Below, piece after piece: positions 62,169-64,000 of a DNA stretch of 64,000 nucleotides. The position numbers were made by a program, and so were the translations under genes. This DNA comes from Paramecium tetraurelia (taxonomy: Eukaryota > Ciliophora > Oligohymenophorea > Peniculida > Parameciidae), in contig NW_001799177.1 in the NCBI RefSeq assembly GCF_000165425.1, positions 186,001 to 250,000 of the forward strand, written 5' to 3'. The first letter of the stretch is position 1; each line of letters opens with the position of its first letter. The notes below the pieces were generated by a model that made no database searches, was not told the DNA's origin, and was given only the letters and a program-made list of their open reading frames with translations.

Positions 62169-62329
62169 TTATTTTAAAATAAAATAATTATTTAATATCA
62201 GAAGACTTCGAAAAAGAATTTTATGCTTTGAATATAGTCAACAAATAAACTCAACTGCATTTTAAATCCCTATAATTTTTTGATTAAAGTAATAAATGTT
62301 TGCATGATGAAAATTTTGATTTATATTTA

Positions 62330-64000
62330 ATGGATAACGAACCAAAAATCATCAAGAAGATCTATGTATATCCAGCAACATCAATTCAACAAATGAAATC
62401 GGCTCAAGAATACCAACAGATTAATCGATAATTATATTAGGATCAACACATCCAGAAGTTAATGGACATGTGCTTATCCAATTAAATGTAATCAATCCTG
62501 AATAGCTTTGATTACGAAGATCTCCAACAACCCCTGAAAGAGGTCTAGTACTTCTTAAAGGATTTAAAGGGTAAATTCATCTAGTAGCCTAAAAACAAAA
62601 TCAAAGAACCGCTGATTTCTAAGATACCCAATAAAAAAACAAATTATCTATAAAAAACCTAACTCTTGGCTTCTATCAAATAGAAACTAACCTAAATGGT
62701 TTAAGAGAGTAAATTATTTCCTTCATTAATAAACTTTATTAAAATAGAATATGATTAATAAAATTATCAATTCAATGTTTGTAAATTGGGACTGTTAAAT
62801 GATGCAGCTGAAATCATGCTTCAATGCGGTCCTTTTGGAATATTGAATGCTCAAATAAAAAGCCCAACTAACTTAACCATCACAGATCTCATTTTGGAAT
62901 TATTTAGATAGTTAAATCACTACAATATTGTGGAGGATAAGGAGATAGCTGAAGAAGTGTGGTTTTCATTTAATAGAGCAAAAAATAAGACTCATCTTTC
63001 TGAAATTTTAAGTCATGAAATAGCATAGAATTTGTCATATAAGGATATGGAAATATAAAGAGAAATCTTAATTTTATAAGGGACCATCTAAAAATTAAAT
63101 TATAATGCATAATTTATTAATAATCAGAGAGAAAAAATAATAAAAGTGTTAAGAAAAAGAGTTTAAGTTTAATTATATCATGAATGTTAAGTACGAAAAA
63201 TAGCCTAGCCTGAGATATTACCCAATCTCACTTTATCCATTAAACAATATAGATCAACTCATGGAGTGTTCTGCGGTTGTGCTCTCTAATTTCCCATTGT
63301 AATGATCAAGAAATTCAGTATTACTCCAGGATTGGAAGATGTATGCAAAAACCTTTGTTTAAGTATTCTCTAGAATTTAGATACAATAAATTTTTGTTTA
63401 GCTATTACTTACGAAAAATACTTGTCTTCTAGATTATATAAGGAACATAACACATTTTAAGTAAGAACAATTATTTAAAATGCCTTAGAAGACATCATTC
63501 ATAAAATGGAAACAGATGTCAATCTTTGCAAATTCTTAAGACTAGCAATTCTAGATTAGCAATTTATTAAGTTCTACAATTTGTTGCATCGATACAATAC
63601 AATAAACTAAAATGACACAAGTATTCCAAATGATAAAAGAGATTAGACTAATTAATTAATTTTGAATGCAGTCCATTGTATTTTAGAAAAAGTGAAAAAT
63701 CTACAATTGGAGAACAATATAATTGAATAGAAGTACGAAATAGCACTCCCACCTGAGAAGATAATAAAAGTCAACATGAAAAAACACAAAACTAATTAAT
63801 CAGATAAATTACTTTTTTATATTAAATTAATAGCTAGTGATCTTAACAAGTTGAAAATTCCTCTATTTGAGATTATTTATTACATTACAGCTATGAATAA
63901 TAGAATTTAGTTTAGAAATGATTTACAACCCAAAAGTACAATTAGATTTTTTACATATCCACACATTATTTATTATATTGAGGAGCTTTACGGTGTAAAA
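62330..64000 (+). CDS. Unknown large protein, N-terminal 557 residues (runs off the right edge)
   Basis: One uninterrupted frame runs from the ATG at 62330 to the last base with no intron. The start is polar (MDNEPKIIKKIYVYPATSIQ). Most of the rest is helical: GLLNDAAEIMLQCGPFGILN, LTITDLILELFRQLNHYNIV, GVFCGCALQFPIVMIKKFSI, LEDVCKNLCLSILQNL and KFLRLAILDQQFIKFYNLLH. No membrane segment, kinase or nucleotide motif is seen. The repeated helical texture could be an armadillo/HEAT-like or ciliary scaffold protein, which is inference. The C-terminus lies outside the window. Confidence 0.65.

Overview
The window is macronuclear-type DNA of a ciliate, most likely Paramecium or a close relative. Genes read correctly only if TAA and TAG encode glutamine and TGA is the sole stop. 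They are interrupted by very short introns (about 20-35 nt, usually GTA...TAG, also ...AAG or ...CAG). Intergenic DNA is tiny, very AT-rich and free of mobile elements. Read with the standard code, every gene falls apart into meaningless short frames. For most genes I rebuilt the splicing by hand, and the spliced length then divides exactly by three; this is my main check on the models.

Layout. 1-10 kb: a partial unknown gene, an FHA/RING-CH protein, the YIPF6 trafficking protein, a tail-anchored unknown, an EF-hand protein, a long unknown and an atypical double-DNA-binding-domain E2F. 10-20 kb: a polytopic RING-finger protein, an IQ-motif protein, DPH1 (diphthamide synthesis), an AGC kinase, a proteasome beta subunit, two small proteins and a Rab2-like GTPase. 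20-31 kb: a small membrane protein, three coiled-coil or cilia-like unknowns, a tandem cNMP-binding protein, a decayed ZC3H15/DFRP1 gene, an unknown and a second FHA/RING-CH protein. 31-40 kb: a degenerate stretch, a frameshifted UTP6, PCID2, CDK5RAP3, a MORN protein and SUB1/PC4. 40-51 kb: NME7, LETM1, a calcium-dependent protein kinase, TTC1, a TMEM223-like protein and several unknowns. 51-64 kb: tRNA-Thr(AGU), a WNK-type kinase, small unknowns, a coiled-coil pseudogene, a CSC1/OSCA/TMEM63-type channel, CFAP58 and a long partial gene.

These are mostly unrelated housekeeping, signalling and ciliary genes; there are no operons and no defence or mobile cluster. The most interesting items are the two paralogous RING-CH/FHA proteins 27 kb apart, the tandem-domain E2F, a protein whose N-terminus looks like a glutamine-amidotransferase fold, and several broken genes (ZC3H15, UTP6, a coiled-coil gene, one spot in the cNMP-binding gene). 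The broken genes could be decaying whole-genome-duplication copies or homopolymer errors in the assembly. I found no convincing new multi-gene system.
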